In this document: positions 35,133 through 43,861 of the stretch, piece by piece | Layout of the letters: each line of letters opens with the position of its first letter | Numbering within the stretch: position 1 is the first letter of the stretch | Source: an uncultured Desulfatitalea sp. | GTDB taxonomy: Bacteria; Desulfobacterota; Desulfobacteria; Desulfobacterales; Desulfosarcinaceae | DNA: 64,000 bases | Assembly: GCA_937868765.1 (NCBI GenBank) | Contig: CALMNL010000005.1 | Coordinates: 248,001-312,000 of the forward strand | Reading direction: 5' to 3' | Program-made: the position numbers and the translations under genes | The notes under the pieces: model-generated | The model's database searches: none | What the model was told of the DNA's origin: nothing | What the model saw: only the letters and a program-made list of their open reading frames with translations

Positions 35133-36890
35133 TCAAAACCGGGGGCAGCCGCGGCAGGCCTCCGGCGGCGTCGCCGAAAGCATTTGCCGCCGCCAGGCCT
35201 GCATCCGCCGTCCGTTCCAGATCTCGCCAAGCGGCACATCTTGCAGGTTGCCGAGCAAGGCTGCCGGATGGCAGTCGCAGACGCTCGCATGGCCCGCCAC
35301 ATCCACCGGCAGGGTCTGCCAGGGGGAGCGGCAATGGGTGCGGGCCGGGCTGCGCGCCGCCAGCCGTTCCGGCGGGTAGAGCAGAAATTCCCGGAAATGC
35401 CGGGACATGGCCAACGCTTCCAGGCCATGAACGCCCAGCACCGGCAACCGGCGGGCGAACGCCGTGCGCAGCGCCTGGCGGATAGCGGTGCGAGCGGCCG
35501 GATCCAGGGTCTGGTTCAGGCTCTGGCGCTGATTCCAGTCGAAATTGAGGTCGGTCAGCATCCACGCCTGTACTCCGAGATCGGCGACGGCTTCGGCCAG
35601 CCGGGGCAGGTGGGCCACAGTGCGCCTGGAGACCGCCGTAAAGACGGCCGTGGCCAGGCCGGCCGCGGCGGCTGGCGGCACACAGGCGCGGATGTTCTCC
35701 AGGCTGCGATCCACCGCCACGCCCGGTCGCACCACCGCCGCGATGGAGGGATCGACCGCATCCAGGCTGAAGGTGAAGGCCCCCAGTCCGGCCTCGATGA
35801 GTCGCAGGCACAGGTCGGTGGAGAGCACCGTGGCATTGGTCACCAGATGCACCAGGCGGCCCCGGCGGGCGCAGGCGGCCACCAGATCGGGCAGCCGTGG
35901 ATGCAGGGTGGGCTCGCCCAACCCGGCCAGGACCACACGGTAGGCATTGGGCAGCAGGTCGAGCAGGTACTCGAAAAGGGCAGGGTCCATCTCTGCCGCC
36001 GGCCGTTCGTGCCGGGTGCGGGCGCAATGCAGGCAACCCAGGTTGCAGCGGCTGGTCACCTCGATGTTGAGTTGAATGGGTTCCGGCGCTTCGGCCGACA
36101 GGTTCGGGGCCCCGTTTTCCAGGGCCTGGCGGGCGGCGGGGGAGCAGAGCAGATGGCGCCCGGCCAGTGGGTTGGCCTGGAAAAAACGTTGCAGCGCAAG
36201 GCCCTCGAGGAGCGCCAAACGTTCGGCCAAGGCGTCCTGCGTGCCGTCGCCGGGCCGCAGGAAATCTTCCGCCTGCCGGAGGATCCAATCCGCCGGCGCC
36301 GATCCGCCGGGGGTGCTGAAAAGATCATGACCGGCGCCGGGCACGGTCAGACGACGCACGGCCGAGAAGCCCTGGCGTGCCCAGGCATCGGCATTTTCTT
36401 TTGGTACCAGGGGATCATCACTTCCCTGGATCAGCAGCACGGGGATCTTGCGGGGCGCCGGCGCCGCGGCCATCTGGTTGATGTGGCGCACCAGGCGGGC
36501 CACATCTCCCAGCATCACGGCCGGACGGCTCCCGCGGTGCGATTCCCAGCGGGCCAGGGCCGTACCGTCCACACGGTGGGGCGTGGCCGCCAGGACCAGC
36601 AGGTCGGGCCGGACCCATTTCCGGGCCACGGCCGCCAGGCACAGGGTGCCGCCCGTGGAGTGGCCCAGCAGGACGAGCCGGTCGTGACGGCCGGCCATCT
36701 GCCCGACCGCAGCGACGATGGCCTGCAGGCATTCGGTTTCATCGAAAGGGGGCGCGGCATCGTGGTCATGGCCGGGCAGGGCGACCGTGCCGACCGATCC
36801 GGGTCCAAAGCGCGTGGCCAGGAAATCCGCGAGCGGCGCCAGATCCCGGCGTGATCCGGTGTAGCCGTGGACCAGGACAAAGCCCGGCAT
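35133..36890 (-). CDS. Alpha/beta-hydrolase fused to radical SAM-SPASM protein
   Basis: A 585-residue two-enzyme fusion. Residues 1-215 are an alpha/beta hydrolase: oxyanion HGYTG at 8-12, nucleophile Ser78 in GHSTGG, Asp158 or 159 in QGSDDPLV, His188 in GAGHDLF. Residues about 270-500 are a radical SAM domain with Cys282, Cys286 and Cys289 (RCNLGCLHC), then GLGEPTLHP. The end holds a SPASM-like cluster-binding cysteine set (HCRSPW, CDCH, CRGC). The hydrolase resembles carboxylesterase/thioesterase types, suggesting an acyl or ester substrate released after or before radical modification (inference). Its ATG overlaps the stop of the upstream glycosyltransferase (TGATG), so the two are co-translated. 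Confidence 0.88.
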   Translation of the reverse strand: MPGFVLVHGYTGSRRDLAPLADFLATRFGPGSVGTVALPGHDHDAAPPFDETECLQAIVAAVGQMAGRHDRLVLLGHSTGGTLCLAAVARKWVRPDLLVLAATPHRVDGTALARWESHRGSRPAVMLGDVARLVRHINQMAAAPAPRKIPVLLIQGSDDPLVPKENADAWARQGFSAVRRLTVPGAGHDLFSTPGGSAPADWILRQAEDFLRPGDGTQDALAERLALLEGLALQRFFQANPLAGRHLLCSPAARQALENGAPNLSAEAPEPIQLNIEVTSRCNLGCLHCARTRHERPAAEMDPALFEYLLDLLPNAYRVVLAGLGEPTLHPRLPDLVAACARRGRLVHLVTNATVLSTDLCLRLIEAGLGAFTFSLDAVDPSIAAVVRPGVAVDRSLENIRACVPPAAAAGLATAVFTAVSRRTVAHLPRLAEAVADLGVQAWMLTDLNFDWNQRQSLNQTLDPAARTAIRQALRTAFARRLPVLGVHGLEALAMSRHFREFLLYPPERLAARSPARTHCRSPWQTLPVDVAGHASVCDCHPAALLGNLQDVPLGEIWNGRRMQAWRRQMLSATPPEACRGCPRF

Positions 36891-38104
36891 CAGGGCCGCT
36901 CCAGCAGTTCGGCCAGCCGGGCGGCGCCGGGGTAGGCCCCCAGCATGGTCCTGGCACGGGCCAGCTGAGATGGCGTCTCGGGATGGTGCATCAAGGTATC
37001 GACTGTTTCTCTGATCCGGGCAGGGTCGAGGGCCGCCAGGGCATCCACATAAACCTGGGAATCACCCTTGTAGGCTGCGGCCGGTATCAGCCGTCGGCCG
37101 CATCCCAGGCGTTCGAGGCAGACGCCGTTGTGGGCCTGTTCGGGCTGAAAGGGCATGACCACGACGGGAACCCCTTGCTCCAGAGCCTCGAAGAGGGTCA
37201 TCTGACCGCCGTGGGAAACCACCAGGGCGGCCTGGCCGATCAAGGTTTTCAAGGGAGCGAAGGGCCAGAGCGTCAAGCGGCCGTTGTCGGCGGTGACCCG
37301 CATCAGGTCCGGCTGACCGCCGGCGGCCATGAGCACCTGGTAGCCTTGGGCCAGCAGGCAATCCACGAGCTTCTGGGCTGCGGGCCGGCTGGCGCAACAG
37401 GTGCCGAAGCTGATCAGGGCCAGGGGGCGATGCCCATCGATCCGCGATGTGCGTTCCGGGTCGGTGCCGGGCCATCGGTCCCACCGCAGCGGTCCGACAT
37501 GGTGACGGTGGGGCTGGTGGGGCAGTGGCATGAATTCGGGAAAATCCCACAAAAAGGTGCGCCGGCCTTCGAGCAAGCTGCGGGCGTCGTCCACCGGCGC
37601 CGCGCCCATTTGGACCGCAACCCGGCTGACCTTGCGGCCGGCGAAACGGAAGAAGTTGTCCAGGTATTCCGCCTGCTGCGCCGCACCGGGCTCACCGGGG
37701 CTGTACCCCAGGACCTCGCCGTGATCGGGCAGCATACAGCCGCACACCAGGCTGTCGTAGCCGATCCCCGCCACCGCGGCGGCGATCCGGGTGGTGAAAC
37801 GAAAGACACCCAGCACCCGGTCGGGGCGGTACTGGTCCATCAGATCGATTTCCGCCTGGATGCAGCCCCGGATGCGGTCTATGTTTCGGAACCACTCCCA
37901 GCTCGGCGCCGGTCCGTCGTCCGTCTCCTGGATATCGGGCAACACCGCATGGGCCTTGTTCAGCCGTTCCATGAATGGGGCGTGCTTGCGGGCCACGGCG
38001 ATGAGCACACGGTGACCCCGCCCCAGCAACTCGGTTTCCACAGCCAGGCACTTGGCCACATGCGAAAGCGAATTGTTGCCGGGAATCAGTAGGAAATTCA
38101 TCAT
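36890..38104 (-). CDS. UGT/MurG-like glycosyltransferase (GT-B fold)
   Basis: A 404-residue GT-B enzyme. The N-terminus MNFLLIPGNNSLSHVAKCLAVETEL is the acceptor-binding Rossmann start seen in MurG/UGT proteins; the C-terminal donor site shows VVSHGGQMTLFEALEQGVPVVVMPF (about 299-323), with the HGG and E residues contacting nucleotide sugar. It would transfer a sugar to a lipid or small molecule. It is divergent from the thioesterase gene and coupled to the hydrolase-radical SAM gene, so this pair may form the sugar-tailoring wing of the lipid locus (inference). Start ATG at 38104 or the next codon, also ATG. Confidence 0.82.
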   Translation of the reverse strand: MMNFLLIPGNNSLSHVAKCLAVETELLGRGHRVLIAVARKHAPFMERLNKAHAVLPDIQETDDGPAPSWEWFRNIDRIRGCIQAEIDLMDQYRPDRVLGVFRFTTRIAAAVAGIGYDSLVCGCMLPDHGEVLGYSPGEPGAAQQAEYLDNFFRFAGRKVSRVAVQMGAAPVDDARSLLEGRRTFLWDFPEFMPLPHQPHRHHVGPLRWDRWPGTDPERTSRIDGHRPLALISFGTCCASRPAAQKLVDCLLAQGYQVLMAAGGQPDLMRVTADNGRLTLWPFAPLKTLIGQAALVVSHGGQMTLFEALEQGVPVVVMPFQPEQAHNGVCLERLGCGRRLIPAAAYKGDSQVYVDALAALDPARIRETVDTLMHHPETPSQLARARTMLGAYPGAARLAELLERP

Positions 38105-38244
38105 TCAGGTGCTCAGCGTCATCGAGAATACCGAAGTTCCAGGTACCTTTATCCAAAAAGTGTGCCCCTGTCCAATGGTTCGACATCAGTGAGTCGCTGT
38201 GGAGGATTGCTTTTTGCGCTAAAGGCATGAGATAAGGGTCGGTT

Positions 38245-38652
38245 ATGAGCGCGAGTTACGAGATCCGCATGAAGGTCGCCTTTCACGACATGGACCCCTT
38301 GCAGGTGGTGTGGCACGGTAACTATTTGAAGTATTTCGATGTGGCCCGCTTCGGGCTGTTCGCCCACCACGGCATTGATCTGTATGCCTACATGGTGGAG
38401 AAGAGATACGCTTTCCCGGTGACCCGCACGGCCCTCAAGCACATCGCGCCGCTGCGGGCCTTCGACGAGTTCGTATGCCGGGCCCGGGTCACCGAGGCCC
38501 AGTACAAGATCGGGATGGCCTTCGAAATCCGGAAGGCCGAAAGCGGGTTGCTCTGCGCCCGGGGCACCAGCGAGCAGCTGGCCGTGCGCTACCCGGAGAT
38601 GGAGATGGAGTTCGCCATACCGGACGATATCCGGCAGGCGTTGGGATTTTAG
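38245..38652 (+). CDS. 4HBT-type acyl-CoA/ACP thioesterase
   Basis: A 135-residue hotdog thioesterase. The catalytic Asp is in FHDMDPLQVVWHGNYLKYFDVAR (residues 13-35), as in YbgC and 4-hydroxybenzoyl-CoA thioesterase. It should release or trim an acyl chain from CoA or ACP. Thioesterases of this type are part of aryl-polyene clusters. The gene opens the rightward operon: it ends 3 bases before the kinase-like fusion gene. The 140-base gap upstream has no obvious promoter. Confidence 0.88.
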   Translation: MSASYEIRMKVAFHDMDPLQVVWHGNYLKYFDVARFGLFAHHGIDLYAYMVEKRYAFPVTRTALKHIAPLRAFDEFVCRARVTEAQYKIGMAFEIRKAESGLLCARGTSEQLAVRYPEMEMEFAIPDDIRQALGF

Positions 38653-38655
38653 GGC

Positions 38656-40392
38656 ATGGAACCTCTTTTCAGCAGTGCCTTCATTCACGGATACGAGCGC
38701 CTGGCCGCCTGGTCGGACCTGTTGGACCAGATCAACGTCTTTCCGGTGGCCGATGCCGACACCGGCCGGAACCTGAAGATCAGTCTGGCGCCGCTGCGCC
38801 TGCTGGCCGAAAAGCCCGCCGAAGTCTCCCGACAGATGCTGCGGGCCGCCACCGGCAATGCCGGCAACATCGCCGCGGCCTTTTTCCAGCCATTGGTCGA
38901 GGTGCGGCAGCCTGATCAGATGGCCGCCGCCGTGAGCCGTGGTGTGCGCCAGGCCTTCCGGGCCGTGGCCGACCCCAAACCCGGCACGATGCTCACCCTC
39001 TTCGAAGCTCTGGCCAGCGCGCTGCCGCCGCCGGCCCAACCGCCGTCCGCCTGGGACCTGGAGGCCATCGTCGGCCGCCTGGAAAAGAGCGTGGACGAAA
39101 CCAGCGACACCTTGCCCGAACTGCGCCAGGCCGGCGTGGTGGATGCCGGGGCCCTGGGCATGTTCATCTTCATGGAGGCGTTCCTGGGAGGACTGGCCGG
39201 GTGCGACCACCAGCGGCCGGTCACCGAGCGCTTCAACGGCAAGCTTACCATCTCCGGCCAGTGGCGTCCGGAAAGAGATTCGGCCCGTTATTGCGTCAAC
39301 GCTTTGATCCAATCCGAAAAAGGGCGGAGCGAAACCCGGCATCTGCTGGGCGACTGGGGCGAGAGCGTGGTGGTCAACGAAGGGACCGACGGCGTCAAAG
39401 TGCATCTGCACACCGACGATCGGGATACGCTGCGTTCGGGCTTGTCTGCCATCGGCCAGGTGGTCTCCTGGCGTGAAGAGCAGATCGAGCCGGTGCTGCC
39501 GGCAGCCGAACCGGACCAACCGGTGCACATCATGACCGATGCGGCCGGTTCGGTGACCCGAGAAGACGCCCTCGCCCTGGGCATGACCCTGCTGGACAGC
39601 TACCTGGTGGTGGGCGACCAGGCCTGGCCCGAGACCCTGTCGGCCCCCGATGCGCTCTACGCCGCCATGGCCAGGGGCGAGAAGGTCTCTACGGCCCAGG
39701 CCTCGGTTTTTCAGCGACAGCAATCCTACCTGAGTGCCCTCAGCCGCTTTCGGAAAGTGCTTTACCTCTGCGTGGGCTCGGTCTACACAGGCAACTTCGC
39801 CACGGCCACGGCGTGGCAGGCGGCCAACGATCCGCAGCGGCGCATGTCCATTCTCGACACCGGCGCCGCCTCGGGCCGCCTGGGCATCGTTGCCCTGGCC
39901 ACCGCCCACTTCGCCCGTCAGGGCCATGAACCGCCGGCGGTGCTGGATTTCGCCCAGCGGGCCGTAACCCAAAGCCAGGAACTGGTCTTCCTGGACCAGC
40001 TCAAATTCCTGGCGGCCGGCGGCCGGATCTCCAAGACCCAGGGCTTTTTCGGCGACCTGTTGCGCATGAAACCCATTATCACGCCCGGGGCCCAGGGCGC
40101 GGCCAGAGTGGGTGTGGTACGCACACCCAAAGACCAGCTGGCCTTTGCCCGCAAGCGACTGGAACAGGAGATCGCTCCGGGCGCGGCCCCCCTGGTCCTG
40201 CTGCAATATTCCAACAACCGCGCCTGGGTGGAGGCGGCAGCGGCCCAGGAGGTGCGCCGGCTGCTGCCCGCGGCCCGCATCCTGCTGCGACCCCTTTCGC
40301 TGACCTCCGGCGCCCACATGGGGCCCGGCACCTGGGCCTTGGCCTGGTTGCCCCAAGCCTTCGACACCCTCGGTCTCCGAAGTGCACCCTGA
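38656..40392 (+). CDS. FakA-FakB-like fusion (DAK2 domain plus DegV domain)
   Basis: A 578-residue fusion of the two parts of bacterial fatty acid kinase. Residues 1-190 are a DAK2/FakA-like nucleotide-binding domain: NVFPVADADTGRNLKISL (27-44) and ATGNAGNIAAAFF. The middle (about 200-285) resembles the FakA linker. From about 292 on there is a DegV/FakB fatty-acid-binding domain: IMTDAAGSVTRED, STAQASVFQ and AAGGRISKTQ. FakA normally phosphorylates fatty acid bound to a separate FakB, producing acyl phosphate for phospholipid synthesis. Here the two are one chain, placed in an acyl-chain biosynthesis operon. Its stop overlaps the GT2 start by 11 bases. Confidence 0.85.
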   Translation: MEPLFSSAFIHGYERLAAWSDLLDQINVFPVADADTGRNLKISLAPLRLLAEKPAEVSRQMLRAATGNAGNIAAAFFQPLVEVRQPDQMAAAVSRGVRQAFRAVADPKPGTMLTLFEALASALPPPAQPPSAWDLEAIVGRLEKSVDETSDTLPELRQAGVVDAGALGMFIFMEAFLGGLAGCDHQRPVTERFNGKLTISGQWRPERDSARYCVNALIQSEKGRSETRHLLGDWGESVVVNEGTDGVKVHLHTDDRDTLRSGLSAIGQVVSWREEQIEPVLPAAEPDQPVHIMTDAAGSVTREDALALGMTLLDSYLVVGDQAWPETLSAPDALYAAMARGEKVSTAQASVFQRQQSYLSALSRFRKVLYLCVGSVYTGNFATATAWQAANDPQRRMSILDTGAASGRLGIVALATAHFARQGHEPPAVLDFAQRAVTQSQELVFLDQLKFLAAGGRISKTQGFFGDLLRMKPIITPGAQGAARVGVVRTPKDQLAFARKRLEQEIAPGAAPLVLLQYSNNRAWVEAAAAQEVRRLLPAARILLRPLSLTSGAHMGPGTWALAWLPQAFDTLGLRSAP

Positions 40393-41149
40393 AGTGGACA
40401 ACGACACCGTGGTCGATGCCAGACAAAGCAACCTGCCCGGCCGCATGGCCGTCGTCATCCCGGTCTACAACCACGGCGGCACGGTGCAGGCGGTGGTTGC
40501 CGCGGCCTGCAGTTTGGGCTGGCCGGTCTTCGTCGTGGATGACGGCTCCACCGACGGCGGCCCGGACGGCCTTGCACTCCCCTCCGGCGCGCGACTGCTG
40601 CGCCACCCGGTCAATCTCGGCAAGGGCGCCGCCCTGATCACCGGCTTTCAGGCCGCGGCCGAACTGGCCGATTGGGCGATCACCCTGGATGCCGACGGCC
40701 AGCACGATCCCCGCGATGCCCGCCGCCTGATCGCCGCCATTCCCCAGGGCCAGCGGCCCATCGTCGTCGGCCGGCGCCAGCGCATGGCCGGCGAGGGCGC
40801 CCCCTGGACCAGCCGCTTCGGCCGCGGGTTCTCCAACTTCTGGATCGGCATGGCCGCCGGCCCCCCGGTGACCGACAGCCAGAGCGGCTTTCGCATCTAC
40901 CCCCTGCCCGAAACCCTGGCCCTGGATGTGCGCGCCCGGCGCTACCAGTTCGAGATCGAAGTGCTGGTCAAGGCGGCCTGGGCCGGCCTGCCCGTGATCG
41001 AAGCGCCCGTCAACGTGCGCTATTTCGGCCCCGAGCGGATCTCCCATTTTCGGCCGTTTATCGACTTTTGTCGCAATACCGGGACCTTCGCGCGATTGAT
41101 CACGCGCAGGGTCTTCGGTCTCAAGAATAAACCAAATGGCATTAATTAG
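40382..41149 (+). CDS. Family 2 glycosyltransferase (dolichol-phosphate-mannose-synthase-like)
   Basis: A 255-residue GT-A enzyme without membrane anchors. Nucleotide-sugar binding motifs are VVIPVYNHGG (23-32), VVDDGSTDGG (53-62), and TLDADGQHDP (101-110) with the metal-binding DxD. It probably glycosylates a lipid or polyprenol acceptor. Start GTG at 40382 overlaps the previous gene; an ATG at 40445 is a possible later start. In aryl-polyene clusters a GT2 domain is often fused to an acyltransferase; here the two are separate genes with a long palindrome between them. Confidence 0.88.
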   Translation: MHPEVDNDTVVDARQSNLPGRMAVVIPVYNHGGTVQAVVAAACSLGWPVFVVDDGSTDGGPDGLALPSGARLLRHPVNLGKGAALITGFQAAAELADWAITLDADGQHDPRDARRLIAAIPQGQRPIVVGRRQRMAGEGAPWTSRFGRGFSNFWIGMAAGPPVTDSQSGFRIYPLPETLALDVRARRYQFEIEVLVKAAWAGLPVIEAPVNVRYFGPERISHFRPFIDFCRNTGTFARLITRRVFGLKNKPNGIN

Positions 41150-41159
41150 CACGGAGGCA

Positions 41160-41337
41160 GGCGTATGCGACCAAGGTTTTGCGACACATCAGCCGTCGAA
41201 TCATAGGGATGCTTAAGCGCAGCGGAGGAAAAGCGTCCTGGACTGTCTGAGCGCAGCGAGTTTCCAGGGCGCCCGGAGCGCGCTTTAGCATCCCTGACTC
41301 GATGGCGCAGTGGCGTGGCACCTTGGTCGCATACGCC
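41160..41337. repeat. Long imperfect palindrome between GT2 and acyltransferase genes
   Basis: Outer arms GGCGTATGCGACCAAGGT (41160-41177) and its exact complement (41320-41337) make an 18-bp perfect stem. Inner parts also pair imperfectly (TCGAATCATAGGGATGCTTA against the stretch near 41285-41308, and further GC-rich segments), so almost the whole 178 bases can fold into one arm. It includes TCTGAGCGCAGCGAGTTTCC-like sequence. It looks like a mobile REP/MITE-type unit inserted in the operon. Confidence 0.6.
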
Positions 41338-41344
41338 GGTAAGC

Positions 41345-42253
41345 ATGCGTTATCTTTTTTATAGAGTCCTTGCAGGATGTTCAAAAATTTTCGGCCCCTG
41401 GCTCTTCGCCCTGGTCTCCCGCGGCATCGCCGTCGGCTACTTCCTCTTTTTCCCCAGACGCTCCGCTGCCAGCGCCCGCTTCTACCGTGTCCTTTTCCCA
41501 GGCCGGCGCCGCTGGTACGCCTGGTGGTGCGCCTTTCGCCAGTTCCAGAACTTCACAACCGTCTTCCTGGACCGCTACCTCCTGCAAGATCCCGGCGCCA
41601 TCGCCTTCACCTTCGAAGGCCGGCAACACTTGATCGCTGCCGTCACAGAGGGCCGGGGAGGCATCCTGCTCATGTCCCACATGGGCAACTGGGAAGCCGG
41701 CGCCCGCCTGCTGCGGCGCAACATCCCCGACCTGCGCCTGATGCTCTACATGGGCCGGCGCGCCAAGGAGCAGATCGAGCGGCTGCAGAAAGAGGACCTG
41801 GCCGCCAGCGGCATCCGCATCCTGGCCGCCGACCCCGCGGGCGGCTCGGCCTTCGACCTGGTGGAAGGCGCCGCTTTCCTGAAGTCCGGCGGCTTCGTCT
41901 CCATGGCCGGCGACATGGTCTGGCGGCCGGAACAGCCGGGGCTCTCCGTGCGGTTTCTGGATCACACCGTGCGCCTGCCCGAGGCGCCCTTCATGCTGGC
42001 CCTGGTGTCCCGGGTGCCACTCTATGTTTTTTTCGCGGAAAAGCGCGGGCTGCGGCAATACCACTTTTCGGTCACCGGCCCCCTGGCCGTCACGGCCGCG
42101 GGCCGCGACCTGCGCCGGGAGGCCGTTCAAAAGGCCGCCCAGACCTATGCCGGCCACCTGGAGGATCAGGTGCGGCGCAACCCCTTGGAGTGGTATCATT
42201 TCGAACCCTTTCTGGGGCCGCCGTCCGGCCCGCCGCCGGCGGACGGACATTAA
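41345..42253 (+). CDS. LpxL/HtrB-like lipid acyltransferase
   Basis: A 302-residue lysophospholipid/lipid A acyltransferase family protein. An N-terminal hydrophobic helix (about 5-30) anchors it in the inner membrane; the catalytic motif is SHMGNWE with His112 and Glu117, and a second motif is SMAGDMVWRPE. It transfers an acyl chain, probably from ACP, to a lipid or glycolipid acceptor. The ATG at 41345 gives MRYLFYRVL; an earlier frame start at 41315 lies in the palindrome. The ribosome site is poor, which may reflect the palindrome insertion just upstream. Confidence 0.85.
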   Translation: MRYLFYRVLAGCSKIFGPWLFALVSRGIAVGYFLFFPRRSAASARFYRVLFPGRRRWYAWWCAFRQFQNFTTVFLDRYLLQDPGAIAFTFEGRQHLIAAVTEGRGGILLMSHMGNWEAGARLLRRNIPDLRLMLYMGRRAKEQIERLQKEDLAASGIRILAADPAGGSAFDLVEGAAFLKSGGFVSMAGDMVWRPEQPGLSVRFLDHTVRLPEAPFMLALVSRVPLYVFFAEKRGLRQYHFSVTGPLAVTAAGRDLRREAVQKAAQTYAGHLEDQVRRNPLEWYHFEPFLGPPSGPPPADGH

Positions 42254-42335
42254 GGGCTTTGCAGGGGCCGGCTTTTATAGTAGAAAACGGGCAACGCAAC
42301 GCACTGCAAAAAATGACAAAGGATTCTGATCGCCC

Positions 42336-42596
42336 ATGACGCGGGACCACATACGCGATGCTCTTTTGAAGATATTCTCGGAACGCTTCGAGATCGAACG
42401 GCCCGGTCTGGATGAAGACCTGCGCGACGCCTACGAATTCGACAGCATCGATGCCATCGAACTGCTGCGGGAGATCGAGCTGCTGCTGGGCAGCGCCCTG
42501 ACCCGCGAAGAGAAGAAGGCCGCCATGGAGATCCGCACCATCAACCAGATCGTGGACTACGTCATGACCCTGGCCGCCAGCCGGCCGGCCAACTGA
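42336..42596 (+). CDS. Acyl carrier protein
   Basis: An 86-residue ACP. Phosphopantetheine Ser37 lies in EFDSIDAIELL, and the second half has the helix II/III pattern (IELLLGSALTREEKK). Similar to the ApeE/ApeF-type ACPs of aryl-polyene clusters rather than to the housekeeping AcpP (no DSLD). It precedes the ketosynthase gene by 27 bases. Confidence 0.88.
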   Translation: MTRDHIRDALLKIFSERFEIERPGLDEDLRDAYEFDSIDAIELLREIELLLGSALTREEKKAAMEIRTINQIVDYVMTLAASRPAN

Positions 42597-42622
42597 ACCC
42601 GCAACAAGGATTGCCATTTCAC

Positions 42623-43861
42623 ATGAGTCGCAGGGTCGTCATCACCGGCTGCGCCGCCATCACCCCCATCGGCAACACCCAGGAAGGGATCGTCCGCCAC
42701 CTCACCGAAGGCATCTCCGGCGTCAAGGCCATGCGCGGCGACGGCCTGCTCACCGAGCACATCCACTCCGGCGTCTTCGGCACCGTGGACTATCCCATCG
42801 CCTACGACTTCGCCCGCCAGCACCGCAAGACCATGGGGCCGGTGGCCTACTACGCCTGCCAGACCGCCAAGGAGGCCCTGGCCGCTTCGGGCCTGAGCGA
42901 GGATTTCATCACCTCCGGCCGCCTGGGCGTGGCCTTCGGCTCCACCCACGGCAGCCCCACGGTGCAGCGCCAGATCTACCGCACCTTCTTCGGCCAGAGC
43001 GACGCCAAGCTGAGCAGCATCGGCGCCGTGGACTACCTCAAATCCATGGTGCACACGACCGCCGTGAACATCACCAAGATGTTCGGCATCACCGGTCGGG
43101 TGATCTCCTCATCCACCGCCTGCACCACCAGCAGCCAGTCCATCGGCTTCGGCTACGAGGCGGTCAAGTTCGGCATGCAGGACGCCATGCTGTGCGGCGG
43201 CGCCGACGAATACGACACCACCACCGTGGCGGTCTTCGACAACCTGCTGGCCTGCTCCACCGAGTTCAACGCTACGCCCCACCTCACCCCCCGGCCCTTC
43301 GATGTGCGCCGGGACGGCCTGGTGGTGGGCGAGGGCAGCGGCGCCGTGCTGTTGGAGGAATACGAGCACGCCAGGCGCCGGGGCGCGCCCATCCTGGCCG
43401 AGGTGTTGGGTTTTGCCTGCAACAACAACGGCGGCGATTTGATCCTGCCCAACGTGCAAGGCATCGAGCGCACCATCCGCCTGGGCCTGGAGAACGCCGG
43501 GGTGAGCACCGATGAAATCGACATGGTGAGCGCCCACGCCACGGCCACCAAGATGGGCGACGTCATGGAAGCCCAGGCCATGGGCAAGACCTACGGCCAG
43601 GGCCCCTGGGTCACCGGCCTGAAAAGCTACATGGGCCACACCATGGGCTCGTGCGGCGCCATCGAGACCATCCTGACCCTTTTCATGATGCACGAGGGGT
43701 TCGTGGCCCCCACCCTCAACCTTACCGAAGTGGACGAGCGCTGCGCCATGGTGCGTCACGCCCGGGAAGTGATCCGGACGCCGGTACGCACGGCCGCCAT
43801 CCAGAACTTCGCCTTCGGCGGGGTCAACACCTGCCTGATCCTGCGCAAGGCGGACGCATGA
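42623..43861 (+). CDS. Beta-ketoacyl-ACP synthase (FabF/ApeR-like)
   Basis: A 412-residue condensing enzyme that extends acyl-ACP by two carbons. The triad is complete: Cys167 (STACTTS), His305 (SAHATATKMGD) and His339 (KSYMGHTMG, with Lys334). The thiolase-type fold runs the full family length, ending FGGVNTCLILRK. Cys167 sits in TACTTSSQSIG rather than the usual TACASS, as in pathway-specific ketosynthases. Start ATG at 42623, with AAGGA 13 bases upstream. Its stop overlaps the following acyltransferase start (ATGA). Confidence 0.9.
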   Translation: MSRRVVITGCAAITPIGNTQEGIVRHLTEGISGVKAMRGDGLLTEHIHSGVFGTVDYPIAYDFARQHRKTMGPVAYYACQTAKEALAASGLSEDFITSGRLGVAFGSTHGSPTVQRQIYRTFFGQSDAKLSSIGAVDYLKSMVHTTAVNITKMFGITGRVISSSTACTTSSQSIGFGYEAVKFGMQDAMLCGGADEYDTTTVAVFDNLLACSTEFNATPHLTPRPFDVRRDGLVVGEGSGAVLLEEYEHARRRGAPILAEVLGFACNNNGGDLILPNVQGIERTIRLGLENAGVSTDEIDMVSAHATATKMGDVMEAQAMGKTYGQGPWVTGLKSYMGHTMGSCGAIETILTLFMMHEGFVAPTLNLTEVDERCAMVRHAREVIRTPVRTAAIQNFAFGGVNTCLILRKADA

